Position numbers and translations under genes: made by a program. Shown here piece after piece: positions 17,927-25,285 of a stretch of 64,000 nucleotides of DNA (positions are counted from its first letter, which is position 1; the number at the start of each line of letters is the position of its first letter). The stretch is taken from positions 248,001-312,000 of the forward strand of contig NZ_WBMT01000012.1 in assembly GCF_008923185.1 (NCBI RefSeq), given 5' to 3'. Source of the DNA: Actinomadura rudentiformis. Lineage in GTDB: Bacteria; Actinomycetota; Actinomycetes; Streptosporangiales; Streptosporangiaceae. A model generated the notes under the pieces. The model saw nothing but the letters and a program-made list of their open reading frames with translations. It was not told the origin of the DNA and did no database searches.

Positions 17927-18715
17927 GTGCGCTTGAACGCGTTGCGCTGGCTGCCCAGCTCCACTGCGGAGTTCTGGGCGGCGAACGCCGAATATGTCGA
18001 CGATGCCGGCGACCTGATCGCGAGCATCGGCGGGCTCCTGGTCGAGCACGGCGACCGGGCGCTGCTGATCGACGCAGGGTTCGGCCCGCGGTCGTTCTCG
18101 GCGGAGCCCGGCAACGCCCACGGCGCGATCAGGGGCGGGGCGCTGCTCGACAACCTCGCCACGCTGGGCCGCACGCCGGACGACATCGAGGCCGTGGCCA
18201 TCACCCACCTGCACATCGATCACCTTGGCTGGCTCTGGCGGGACGCCGAAGACGAAGGCCGGCCTCCCTTCGCCAAGGCGGACATCCTCATCACCGAACC
18301 GGAGTGGGGTGCTCCCGAACTCGCCGCCGAGCAGGGCACCGGTCCCGAGATCCTGAAGGCGATGGCACCCCAGGTGCGGACGACCACGGACGGCGAGGAG
18401 ATCTTTCCGGGGGTACGGGTGCGGCTGATCCCCGGCCACACCGCCGGGCACGCCGCGTACAGCATCACCTCGGGCGGGCAGCGGCTCCTCGCGTTCGGCG
18501 ACGCACTGCACACCCCCGCCCAGGTCGGCCATCCGGAGCTGTCCGCCGCCCCTGACCTCGACTCCGCCCGTTCCGCCGCGTTCCGCCGTGGTCTCGTCGC
18601 CGAACTCGCGGACGCGCCGGACACGATCGGCTTCGGCGGGCACTTCGCCGACGTCGTTTTCGGCCGTGTCCGCCGCGATGGTGAACGTGCCGTGTGGGTG
18701 CCGGAACCCGAGTGA
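17927..18715 (+). CDS. MBL-fold metallohydrolase
   Basis: A metallo-beta-lactamase-fold hydrolase of the lactonase/AHL-hydrolase type. The metal site HLHIDHLG near residue 91 is intact, followed by the later ligands PGHTAGH and LAFGDALH, and FGGHFADVVFGRV at the C-terminus. The first standard in-frame start is the GTG at 17927, giving 262 residues. The same frame continues upstream without a stop and encodes SIQLGELKVSYVPDG, which looks like the true N-terminal beta strand of this family. The real start may therefore be near 17882, where an ATC sits 10 nt after AGGTGA. Confidence 0.85.
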   Translation: MRLNALRWLPSSTAEFWAANAEYVDDAGDLIASIGGLLVEHGDRALLIDAGFGPRSFSAEPGNAHGAIRGGALLDNLATLGRTPDDIEAVAITHLHIDHLGWLWRDAEDEGRPPFAKADILITEPEWGAPELAAEQGTGPEILKAMAPQVRTTTDGEEIFPGVRVRLIPGHTAGHAAYSITSGGQRLLAFGDALHTPAQVGHPELSAAPDLDSARSAAFRRGLVAELADAPDTIGFGGHFADVVFGRVRRDGERAVWVPEPE

Positions 18716-18717
18716 GG

Positions 18718-19305
18718 TCAGGCGGGCCAGGCGGGGGAGCGGCCCAGGTGCGTGAGGATCCGGTCGAGCGGGGTCTCACCGCTGGTGGGAAGGGCAGGCC
18801 GGAAGGCGGCGCCGGGCTTGCGGAACCGCTCGTCGTCCGGGACCGCGAGCGCGATTTCCAGAGCGGTGTCGGCCAGCTCCTCGGCGAGTTCGAAGGGCCG
18901 GCCGAGCGCGCGGGCCATGTCCCAGCCGTGAACGACGTAGTCGATGAAGTGGAAGCTCATCGCCATCGGAGCGGGGAAGGCTTGGCCTCCGAACTCGGCG
19001 AGCGTGAACGTGCGGTCGAGCGCGCCCGGCTCGGCGAAGGCGGCGATGACCGTTTCGGCGGCTTCGGCGTAGGCCTTCACCGGGTCGTCGGCGAGCGGCT
19101 GGACGGCCCACACGGCGAGGTCGCCGCCCTCGCCGTGTGAGGCCGCCGCGAAGCCGTGGTGCTGGACGGTCATGTGCGCGAGCAGGTCGCGCACCGTCCA
19201 GCCCTCGCACGGCGTGGGGCGGTCGAGGTCGGGGGCGGTCAGCGTGGAGACGATGTCCACGCTGGTCAGCACCGCCTGGCGGTCGAGCTCCCGGATGTCT
19301 GTCAT
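18718..19305 (-). CDS. TIGR03086 / maleylpyruvate isomerase N-terminal-like (DinB-type) protein
   Basis: A 195-residue four-helix-bundle protein of the DinB/mycothiol-dependent superfamily. Features are PTPCEGWTVRDLLAHMTVQHHG near the N-terminus (metal-ligand His) and FHFIDYVVHGWDMARALGRP (two further His). This matches TIGR03086-type proteins, which are presumed metal-binding and often mycothiol-linked. It is convergent with the MBL gene, 2 bp away, and divergent from the MarR gene at 19374. The substrate is unknown. Confidence 0.85.
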   Translation of the reverse strand: MTDIRELDRQAVLTSVDIVSTLTAPDLDRPTPCEGWTVRDLLAHMTVQHHGFAAASHGEGGDLAVWAVQPLADDPVKAYAEAAETVIAAFAEPGALDRTFTLAEFGGQAFPAPMAMSFHFIDYVVHGWDMARALGRPFELAEELADTALEIALAVPDDERFRKPGAAFRPALPTSGETPLDRILTHLGRSPAWPA

Positions 19306-19324
19306 GACCAGATCATACGCACAC

Positions 19325-19337
19325 GCCTATCGTAGGC
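19325..19337. promoter_or_regulatory. inverted repeat GCCTA-TCG-TAGGC between divergent genes
   Basis: A perfect 5-bp inverted repeat in the 68-bp space between the TIGR03086 gene and the MarR gene. It is a plausible operator for the MarR regulator. TATCTT at 19362-19367 could be a -10 box, placing the MarR transcript start at or near its GTG (leaderless). Confidence 0.3.
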
Positions 19338-19373
19338 ACAAGCTTATTATTTACGGGCGCGTATCTTTATGCC

Positions 19374-19817
19374 GTGAGCGATGAACGGCCCGACCTGGCG
19401 GCGATGATGGTTCCGCTCGGTCGCACTCTGATGGCGGCCGAGGAACCGGTGCTGGCGGCCCATGATCTGTCGATGTGGGCGTACGTGGTGCTGCACGCCC
19501 TGGACGAACGCCCCGTTCGCAACCAGAGCGCGCTCGCCCAGGCCATCGGCGCCGACAAGACCCGCATCATCGGCGTTCTGGACGGCCTGCAAGAACGCGG
19601 GCTGATCCGCCGCGAACCCGACCCGGCCGACCGGCGGGCTCACCTGCTCTCCCTGACGCCGGAGGGCCGGCGCGTGCGTGACGCGGTCCGCGCCGGGATT
19701 CAGGAACGCGAGAACCGGCTCCTCGAACGCCTGCCCGAAGGTGAACGCCAGGCCTTCCTCCGGGCCCTGCAGACCCTCCACGCCATCCCGCGCGAAGAGA
19801 TCCTCCGCGAGCCGTGA
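19374..19817 (+). CDS. MarR-family transcriptional regulator
   Basis: A 147-residue MarR protein with a clear winged helix: NQSALAQAIGADKTRIIGVLDGLQERGLIRREPDPADRRAHLLSLTPEG. The start is GTG with no obvious ribosome-binding site, which fits a leaderless transcript. It is divergent from the TIGR03086/DinB-like gene, the usual arrangement for a local repressor and its target. It is convergent with the GNAT gene, 5 bp apart. Confidence 0.88.
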   Translation: MSDERPDLAAMMVPLGRTLMAAEEPVLAAHDLSMWAYVVLHALDERPVRNQSALAQAIGADKTRIIGVLDGLQERGLIRREPDPADRRAHLLSLTPEGRRVRDAVRAGIQERENRLLERLPEGERQAFLRALQTLHAIPREEILREP

Positions 19818-19822
19818 AGAGG

Positions 19823-20677
19823 CTAGGGCGTGGCCTCGGGGAGGACGAAGGTGCGGTTGCGTGCGTACGGGCGGAATCCCACCGACATGTAGGTCGCACG
19901 GGCTGACGGATAGGCGTCGTCGCCGCGGGCGCAGACGCGCGCGTTCTCGGCGCCCAGGTCGCGGGCGGTGCGGAGGGCCCCGAGGATGGCGGCGCTCGCG
20001 AGCCCGAGCCGGCGGTGGCCGGGATCGGTGCCGACCGGCTCGAGGATGGCGATCTTGTTGCGTTCGTCCAGCCAGACCAGGCAGGACGCGGCGGGCGTGC
20101 CGTCGGGTGCCGTCACGAACCAGTCGAGTTCGGACCGGTAGGGCCAGGCACGCATGATGGCGCGGTAGCTCTCGGTGGTGACCCTGGAGGGTGGCCCGCC
20201 GGGCAGGGTGAACGCGGCGCGGTGCACGGCCGCGCGGGCCTCGGCGTCGTCCTCTGACCGTACGGGGCGGAGCGTGTAGCCGCCGGGCACCGCGGGTTCG
20301 GGCAGCGGGTCGGCGAGAGAGCGGGAGAGGTGGATGAAGAAGGGCCCCTCGGTCCACTCGCGGTAACCGTGGCGGCGAAGGGCTTCGATCATGGCCGTTT
20401 CGTCCTCCAGGACCGTGACCGACTGGCCACCGGTCTCGGCGAACCATGCCAGGATCTCGTCCGCCAGCTCGGGGTGGGCCGGGTCGAGCTGGAGGTCGAG
20501 CGTGCCGTTGGGGAGGTTCGCCCAGGCCCAGGCGACCGTCTGTCCTCCTCGTTCCCACAGGGCGGTGCGCCGCTCCGACTCACGTCCGGTGTGCTGGAAC
20601 CACATCCAGGCCATGTCGCCGATGTGCCAGCGGGAGGGCCAGAGACGCCGGGTCAGCTCTTGCATGTCGCGCAGCAT
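19823..20677 (-). CDS. GNAT-family N-acetyltransferase, two-domain
   Basis: A 284-residue protein with an N-terminal degenerate GNAT-like half (residues 1-125, WFQHTGRESERRTALW, VTVLEDETAMIEALRRHGY) and a C-terminal active half. The acetyl-CoA loop reads EPVGTDPGHRRLGLASAAILGAL, and the final strand is YMSVGFRPYARNRTFV. The acceptor is unknown. The ATG at 20677 is used; 20728 would add 17 residues. It is convergent with the MarR gene. Confidence 0.85.
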   Translation of the reverse strand: MLRDMQELTRRLWPSRWHIGDMAWMWFQHTGRESERRTALWERGGQTVAWAWANLPNGTLDLQLDPAHPELADEILAWFAETGGQSVTVLEDETAMIEALRRHGYREWTEGPFFIHLSRSLADPLPEPAVPGGYTLRPVRSEDDAEARAAVHRAAFTLPGGPPSRVTTESYRAIMRAWPYRSELDWFVTAPDGTPAASCLVWLDERNKIAILEPVGTDPGHRRLGLASAAILGALRTARDLGAENARVCARGDDAYPSARATYMSVGFRPYARNRTFVLPEATP

Positions 20678-20918
20678 CAGTCGTTCGCCCCCAGGATCCA
20701 CCTGTTTCCGCTCGCAGCGGTGCACCACTCTCCCGCGCTGATCGTCACGACCCTATCCCGGGTGATCAGGAAACGGACGATCATGTCGATGGCCGTGAAC
20801 CGCCTTCGCGGCGAGCAGGGGCGCGTTGGACTAATGCCCTCATTCGGTCAATATCGGGGTGAGTCGGGTAAATGGTGCAACACTGAGGGTGATGGGTCAT
20901 CGTCCCCAGGGGGTGGAC

Positions 20919-21779
20919 ATGCTCGCTTTCGACTTTCCTCGTGTCATCCGGCCGGCCGTGCCCCGGCGGCTCATCCGCACGTCCGACGGCGACACCCCGG
21001 TGGTGGAGCAGCCGATCCGCATGGTGTCGGTCGACACCCCGGAGAAGGCGGGATACGCCGGGCTGCCGACGACCGCCCAGCTCAAGCTCGACCGGACACG
21101 AACGCGGCTCACCGACGGCACGTTCGACGACCTGATACCGGAGGGCCTGCGGGATCATCTCCTGTCGCGGCTGACCGCCGACGCGGCCGAACGGCACATC
21201 GCCGCGGGCAACCGGGCCACCGTGTTCTTCGAGGCGCTGCAGGAACGCAGGCTCACCAAGCCGGGCGGCACCCGTCGCCGGACCGCCGTGATCCCCACCG
21301 GTGAGCTCATCGACCGGTACGGGCGGCTGCTGGCGTATCTCGCGCCGTGGTTCGACGGAGACGGAGATCCGCTGCCGCCGCGCGACCACCCCGACCGGCG
21401 CACGTTCAACCTGGACATGGTCGCCGCGGGCTGGGGTGCGATGTTCCTCGTCTACCCGTCCCTGCCGCGCGACCCGGACCTGAAGCTGCTCGTCCAGGAC
21501 GCGGAGACCGCGTGGAACGAACGGCGCGGCGCGTGGGCCGAGTTCGGCGAGAACCTGCTGCTGGCGTACGAGTACCGCGCCTGCATCAAGCTCGGAGACC
21601 GGAAGCTCGCGGATCCCAAGGCCGCCGTGGCGGACGCGTACCAGCGGATCTGCGTCGACCTGCGGGACCTGCGCGTGGTCGGGGAGTTCGGCTACCACGA
21701 GGTGCCGCCCTCCCGCCGCCTGTGGATCTGGAAGGACGACCTCAACCAGGCACGCGAAGACCTCAAGCTGCCCGACTAG
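20919..21779 (+). CDS. staphylococcal-nuclease-like (SNase) protein
   Basis: A 286-residue protein with the SNase OB-fold. EQPIRMVSVDTPEKAGYAG corresponds to the metal/Arg loop, and ELIDRYGRLLAYL to the second catalytic Arg region. The rest (FNLDMVAAGWGAMFLVYPSL, AETAWNERRGAWAEFGENL, LWIWKDDL) is typical of the larger actinobacterial members. No signal peptide is seen, so it is probably cytoplasmic. AGGGGG lies 5 nt before the ATG at 20919. Nuclease activity is inferred from family. Confidence 0.75.
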   Translation: MLAFDFPRVIRPAVPRRLIRTSDGDTPVVEQPIRMVSVDTPEKAGYAGLPTTAQLKLDRTRTRLTDGTFDDLIPEGLRDHLLSRLTADAAERHIAAGNRATVFFEALQERRLTKPGGTRRRTAVIPTGELIDRYGRLLAYLAPWFDGDGDPLPPRDHPDRRTFNLDMVAAGWGAMFLVYPSLPRDPDLKLLVQDAETAWNERRGAWAEFGENLLLAYEYRACIKLGDRKLADPKAAVADAYQRICVDLRDLRVVGEFGYHEVPPSRRLWIWKDDLNQAREDLKLPD

Positions 21780-21902
21780 CCCGGGCCCTTGCTGCCGGAC
21801 GTGCATTCTGTCGATCATTTCGCTACTCTGCGTGATGTCAGTGGCGATGCGTGTCACGTCACTGAAGGTCAATCGCAAATGAGTGCCTGCAGTTGGAACG
21901 AC

Positions 21903-21937
21903 TGAAGCCCGTCCGGTGACGAACCGGACGGGCTTCA
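21903..21937. terminator. strong terminator hairpin
   Basis: TGAAGCCCGTCCGG and CCGGACGGGCTTCA form a perfect 14-bp stem with a 7-nt loop, between the nuclease-like gene (ends 21779) and the minus-strand small gene ending at 21969. It can stop transcription from either side. Confidence 0.75.
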
Positions 21938-21968
21938 GGAACACCTGATCGTTCTGAGTCGCCTGTGA

Positions 21969-22214
21969 TTACTCTGGGTCGCCTTCGGGCTTGGCCGTGA
22001 CGGTTCCGGTGGACTGGTCGTCCTGCGCCGGTTCCTGGTCCACCGGCCGGGAGGGCCAGGCGTCGAGCTGGGTACGGCGGGGGTTGGCCAGAGAGTCGCT
22101 CATCTTCGGTGTTGTCCTCCTGCGGGCGGCCTGCGCGGCCGAAGAAATCCCAAAGCGGCTGTCACGCCGCGGTAGGGAGAGATCTTCTCTGATACCCCGC
22201 CCCAGTTCCAACAT
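21969..22214 (-). CDS. possible small protein downstream of the CGNR regulator
   Basis: An 81-codon frame begins 3 nt after the CGNR-gene stop, with AAGAGG 8 nt upstream, so it would be translationally coupled. The product is hydrophilic (MLELGRGIREDLSLPRRDSR at the start, then MSDSLANPRRTQLDAWPSRP and an acidic Gln/Glu/Asp/Pro tail). An internal ATG at 22103 with AGGAGG 12 nt upstream could give a 44-residue form. I recognise no family. A regulatory or peptide-precursor role is only a possibility. Confidence 0.4.
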   Translation of the reverse strand: MLELGRGIREDLSLPRRDSRFGISSAAQAARRRTTPKMSDSLANPRRTQLDAWPSRPVDQEPAQDDQSTGTVTAKPEGDPE

Positions 22215-22217
22215 GGT

Positions 22218-22826
22218 CTATACCTCTTGATCACTGGCTTGATCATGTTGGTGTCCGCCGGCCGGCTCGCCGGGCTTGTGCCGCCGGTAGTAGCGGGCGA
22301 CGCGCGCGCGGTTGCCGCATCGGGCGGGGGAGCACCAGCGGCGGCGCGGGTGGGCGGGCAGGAAGACCATCACGCAGTCCTCTGCCTCGCACTGGCGGAC
22401 CTTGCCCAGCGCGGGATCGGTCAGCAGGTCCGCGGCCGCCTCGGCCAGGATCGCTGCCAGCCGGGTGCCCGGAGGGCCTTCACGGCGTGGCATGGCGACG
22501 ACTCCGGCCCCGTTCCATGACAGCTCCCGTACGGCGGGGGCCGCGCGTTGCGCGTCGTTCAGACTTCGCAGCGCCTTGGCCGGCGGAGCCTCATCGTGCA
22601 GGACGGCGTGCACGGCGGCTGTGATCTGCTCCCGTACGGCCTGAACGGCGGCGACGTCCGCGTCGGTGATCTCCGCCTCCGTCTCCTCCGCAGGGAGCCG
22701 GCCGGCCTGAAGTGCGAGCCAGGCCTTCAGCCGCGCGGGGGTGTCGAGCAGGTCGCCGGTGGACGGCCGGGTGTTGACCAGGTCCAGCGCCAGCGGCTCG
22801 CCGGTCAGCGGCGTCGTGTCGCTCAT
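22218..22826 (-). CDS. CGNR zinc-finger transcriptional regulator
   Basis: A 202-residue protein of the ABATE/CGNR family. The N-terminal stress-response domain reads GEPLALDLVNTRPSTGDLLDTPARLKAWL. The C-terminal zinc finger reads CEAEDCVMVFLPAHPRRRWCSPARCGNRARVARYYRRHK, with four Cys and the diagnostic CGNR. It is divergent from the alpha/beta hydrolase at 22912, and three CTAATGC boxes lie in the shared promoter, so it probably regulates both. Confidence 0.92.
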   Translation of the reverse strand: MSDTTPLTGEPLALDLVNTRPSTGDLLDTPARLKAWLALQAGRLPAEETEAEITDADVAAVQAVREQITAAVHAVLHDEAPPAKALRSLNDAQRAAPAVRELSWNGAGVVAMPRREGPPGTRLAAILAEAAADLLTDPALGKVRQCEAEDCVMVFLPAHPRRRWCSPARCGNRARVARYYRRHKPGEPAGGHQHDQASDQEV

Positions 22827-22830
22827 GGCC

Positions 22831-22884
22831 CTAATGCTACATGCAGGGATTGACGCATTAGATATGGACGAGTAAAACTAATGC
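22831..22884. promoter_or_regulatory. three CTAATGC boxes between CGNR gene and hydrolase
   Basis: CTAATGC at 22831-22837 and 22878-22884 and its complement GCATTAG at 22855-22861. All fall inside the 85-bp divergent promoter. The first two form an inverted pair and the third is in direct orientation. Candidate operator for the CGNR protein. Confidence 0.45.
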
Positions 22885-22911
22885 ATCATCACGGCAGAGA
22901 GGCATGTGAAA

Positions 22912-23790
22912 ATGACGTTCCCGATGGTCGCCCGCACAGTCCACCGCCACGTCGAGGTCGACGGGGTGAAGGTCTTCTACCGGGAGTCGGAGCCCGCCCG
23001 TGACGACGCCCCCGTGTTGTTGCTGCTGCACGGCTTCCCGTCCGCGTCGCACCAGTTCCGGCGTCTGATCGACGTGCTCGGCGCGCGGTACCGGCTGATC
23101 GCGCCCGACTATCCGGGCTTCGGGCACACCGAGGCCCCCGCGGACTTCGACTACCGCTTCGACCGCCTCGCCGACATCACCGAGGGCTTCGTCGAGCGGC
23201 TCGGGTTGACGCGCTTCGTGATGTACGTCTTCGACTTCGGCGCCCCGGTCGGTTTCCGGCTCGCCACGCGGCACCCCGAGTGGATCGCCGGCCTCGTCGT
23301 TCAGAACGGCAACGCGTACGAGGAGGGCCTGTCGGACGGGGCGCGCGACTTCATCGCCCTGCGACCGGAGGTCGAGGGCGCGGAGGAGACGATCCGTGGC
23401 CTGCTGACCCTGGAGGGCACGCGGGGCCAGTACGAAGGCGGAACGAGCCGCTCCGAACTCGTCGCACCCGACGGCTGGACCCTCGACCAGCACTTCCTTG
23501 ACGTGCCAGGACGCAAGGAGGCTCAAGTCGCACTGGCCTTCGACTACCACTCCAACGTCGAGTTGTACGGGGAGTGGCACGAGTGGCTGCGCAAGCACAG
23601 CCCGGCGACTCTCATCACCTGGGGGAGCAACGACCCGTTCTTCCCCGAGCCCGGCGCGCATGCCTACCTGCGCGACGTTCCCCAGGCGGAGTTGCATGTC
23701 TTCGAGACCGGCCACTTCGCCCTGGAGGAGAAACTCCCCGAGATCGCCCCGCTCATCGCCGGATTCCTGGACAGGGTCTGGCCCTCCTGA
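22912..23790 (+). CDS. alpha/beta-fold hydrolase, epoxide-hydrolase/haloalkane-dehalogenase-like
   Basis: A 292-residue soluble hydrolase. The oxyanion HGFPS sits near residue 40. The nucleophile elbow reads VFDFGAPVGF, so the nucleophile is Asp rather than Ser, as in epoxide hydrolases and dehalogenases. ITWGSNDPFFPEPGAH carries the acid and FETGHFALEE carries the catalytic His. The ATG at 22912 has AGAGAGG at 9 nt; a GTG at 22906 is possible. It is divergent from the CGNR regulator. The substrate is unknown. Confidence 0.88.
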   Translation: MTFPMVARTVHRHVEVDGVKVFYRESEPARDDAPVLLLLHGFPSASHQFRRLIDVLGARYRLIAPDYPGFGHTEAPADFDYRFDRLADITEGFVERLGLTRFVMYVFDFGAPVGFRLATRHPEWIAGLVVQNGNAYEEGLSDGARDFIALRPEVEGAEETIRGLLTLEGTRGQYEGGTSRSELVAPDGWTLDQHFLDVPGRKEAQVALAFDYHSNVELYGEWHEWLRKHSPATLITWGSNDPFFPEPGAHAYLRDVPQAELHVFETGHFALEEKLPEIAPLIAGFLDRVWPS

Positions 23791-23792
23791 TT

Positions 23793-23814
23793 ATCTCTGA
23801 CTAAAGTCAGAGAT
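23793..23814. promoter_or_regulatory. 22-bp perfect palindrome touching the MarR-GNAT start codon
   Basis: ATCTCTGACT-AA-AGTCAGAGAT ends one base before the GTG at 23815. It begins 2 bp after the stop of the hydrolase gene. The length and AT-centred symmetry fit a MarR-dimer operator, presumably autoregulatory. Confidence 0.6.
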
Positions 23815-24687
23815 GTGACCTCGGCGATCGACCAGGTGCGGCGCTTCAACCGCACGGTCACCCAGCGGATCGGTGCGCTCGACGACTCGTTCCTGTCCCG
23901 GTCCCGTCCACTGGGTCAGGCGCGGCTGCTCTGGGAGATCGGCGCCGGCGACCGGCAGCGGGTGCGGGAGCTGCGGTCCCGGCTCGATCTCGACTCCGGT
24001 TATCTGAGCCGTCTGCTCCGCGCTCTGGAAGCCGACGGACTGATCGTGGTCGAGCCCGACCCGTCCGACGCGCGCGTTCGCACCGCCCGGTTGACGCCGG
24101 CCGGGCTGACCGAACGCGCCGAGCTCGACCGGCGTTCGGACGAACTCGCCACCGCGATTCTCGGCCCGCTCAGCGACCGCCAGCGCGAGCGGCTCGTCAC
24201 GGCGATGGGCGAGGTGGAACGGCTGCTGACCGCGTCGATGGTCGACATCGCCGTCACCGACCCCCGCCACCCGCACGCCCGTCATTGCGAGGCGGCGTAC
24301 TTCGCCGAGCTGGCCGAACGTTTCGAGGGCGGCTTCGACCCCGGCGCGTACGTGGCGGCCGAGGACGACGGCGGCCTGCTGTTGGTGGCGACACTGCATG
24401 ACGAACCGGTGGCCTGCGGAGCCTTGAAACCCGGCCCCGACGCCACCGTGAGGATCAGGCGCATGTGGGTGTCGCCTTCCGTCCGGGGGCTGGGGCTGGG
24501 CCGCCGCCTCCTCGCCGAGCTGGAGTCGCGGGCCGCAGCCCAGGGAGCCGGAGTCGTTCGCCTGGAGACCAACAAGGCGTTGACCGAGGCGATCGGCCTC
24601 TACCGTGCGTCTGGCTATCGCGAGGTGGACGCTTTCAGCGATGAGCCGTACGCCCATCACTGGTTCGAAAAGACGCTGGGAGAGTAG
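23815..24687 (+). CDS. MarR-GNAT fusion protein
   Basis: A 290-residue protein joining a MarR winged helix (residues 1-140) to a GNAT acetyltransferase (residues 150-290). The winged helix reads QRVRELRSRLDLDSGYLSRLLRALEADGLIVVEPDPSDARVRTARLTPAG. The GNAT half carries the acetyl-CoA loop RRMWVSPSVRGLGLGRRLL and ends GLYRASGYREV. Such fusions are known in actinomycetes, with unknown effectors. The GTG start directly abuts the palindrome at 23793-23814, leaving no space for a ribosome-binding site, so translation is leaderless or coupled to the upstream hydrolase. Confidence 0.9.
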   Translation: MTSAIDQVRRFNRTVTQRIGALDDSFLSRSRPLGQARLLWEIGAGDRQRVRELRSRLDLDSGYLSRLLRALEADGLIVVEPDPSDARVRTARLTPAGLTERAELDRRSDELATAILGPLSDRQRERLVTAMGEVERLLTASMVDIAVTDPRHPHARHCEAAYFAELAERFEGGFDPGAYVAAEDDGGLLLVATLHDEPVACGALKPGPDATVRIRRMWVSPSVRGLGLGRRLLAELESRAAAQGAGVVRLETNKALTEAIGLYRASGYREVDAFSDEPYAHHWFEKTLGE

Positions 24688-24708
24688 TCCGCTGGGCCTG
24701 GTCGGCGT

Positions 24709-24739
24709 GGCCGCCGTGAGACTGCTGATCACGGCGGCC
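24709..24739. terminator. terminator hairpin after the MarR-GNAT gene
   Basis: GGCCGCCGTGA and TCACGGCGGCC form a perfect 11-bp stem with a 9-nt loop, 21 bp after the MarR-GNAT stop. Confidence 0.65.
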
Positions 24740-24773
24740 CGCCGGAATTACTGGCCGGGGTTACTGGCGGGGA

Positions 24774-25169
24774 TTACTGCAGGTGGTAGCGGGCTGTGCT
24801 GGTGTCGGAGCTCCAGCGTTTGAAGCCCGCCTTTTCGAGGACGCGGACGGAGGGCGGGTTGGAAAGCTCCACGTTCGCGAACACGGTGTGAACGTCGGGT
24901 TCGGCGAGGGCGCGCTCGGCCAGAAGAGTCCGATCGAGCCGACGACGAGGCCGCCGGCGCGTTCGACGATCTGGCTCTGGCCGAGGGTCTCGGGGTGCTC
25001 GGCGAGGATGCCGGCGATCACGCGGTCACCTTCGGCGGGGAAGTCGTCCGCCCAGCCGGTGGATCGGGTGCCCTGGACGATGGCGGTGATGTCGTCCACG
25101 GGCCACGGGCCACGGGCGCAGGACGAGGCGCTCGGTCTTGAGAGAAATCACGGTCTTGAAGGAAGTCAC
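24774..25169 (-). pseudogene. GNAT acetyltransferase pseudogene (RimJ/RimL-type)
   Basis: Three segments of one GNAT protein occur in different frames. From a GTG at 25169 (AGGAGC upstream), the first frame gives TSFKTVISLKTERLVLRPW. It is thrown off by a third copy of a 7-bp repeat. The next frame gives VDDITAIVQGTRSTGWADDFPAEGDRVIAGILAEHPETL up to GSIGLFWP. The third frame gives LLAERALAEPDVHTVFANVELSNPPSVRVLEKAGFKRW and ends at the TAA at 24774. The stretch that should carry the acetyl-CoA loop is missing between segments two and three. The gene is therefore broken by a frameshift and an internal deletion. Confidence 0.8.
25097..25117. repeat. three tandem copies of heptamer CACGGGC inside the GNAT pseudogene
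   Basis: Copies lie at 25097, 25104 and 25111. Removing one copy would join RPW directly to PVDDITAI in frame, so the extra unit is the first disabling lesion. Confidence 0.85.
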
Positions 25170-25187
25170 GGTGAAGCTCCTGGTCGT

Positions 25188-25253
25188 TCAGGGACGACCG
25201 GGCCCGTGAAGGGCCCGGACAAGGGCATGCTGATGACGGCTCGTGGCAGCCAT
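25188..25253 (-). CDS. possible leader peptide
   Basis: A 21-codon frame beginning MAATSRHQHALVRALHGPG, with GGAGG 9 nt upstream of its ATG (another ATG at 25259 is only 3 nt from GGAGG). It ends 18 bp before the start of the GNAT pseudogene. Its 3' part forms a GC-rich hairpin (25198-25218), and a second hairpin, GGTCGT-N6-ACGACC, covers the stop. That is the layout of a translational attenuator. Rich in His/Arg/Leu. No family is assigned. Confidence 0.4.
   Translation of the reverse strand: MAATSRHQHALVRALHGPGRP
25198..25218 (-). promoter_or_regulatory. hairpin within the leader frame (attenuator candidate)
   Basis: CCGGGCCC and GGGCCCGG form a perfect 8-bp stem around GTGAA. It lies inside the last codons of the leader frame and upstream of the GNAT pseudogene. 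Confidence 0.45.
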
Positions 25254-25285
25254 ATTCATCGACCTCCCTTGTCCGGCCGCCGAGG

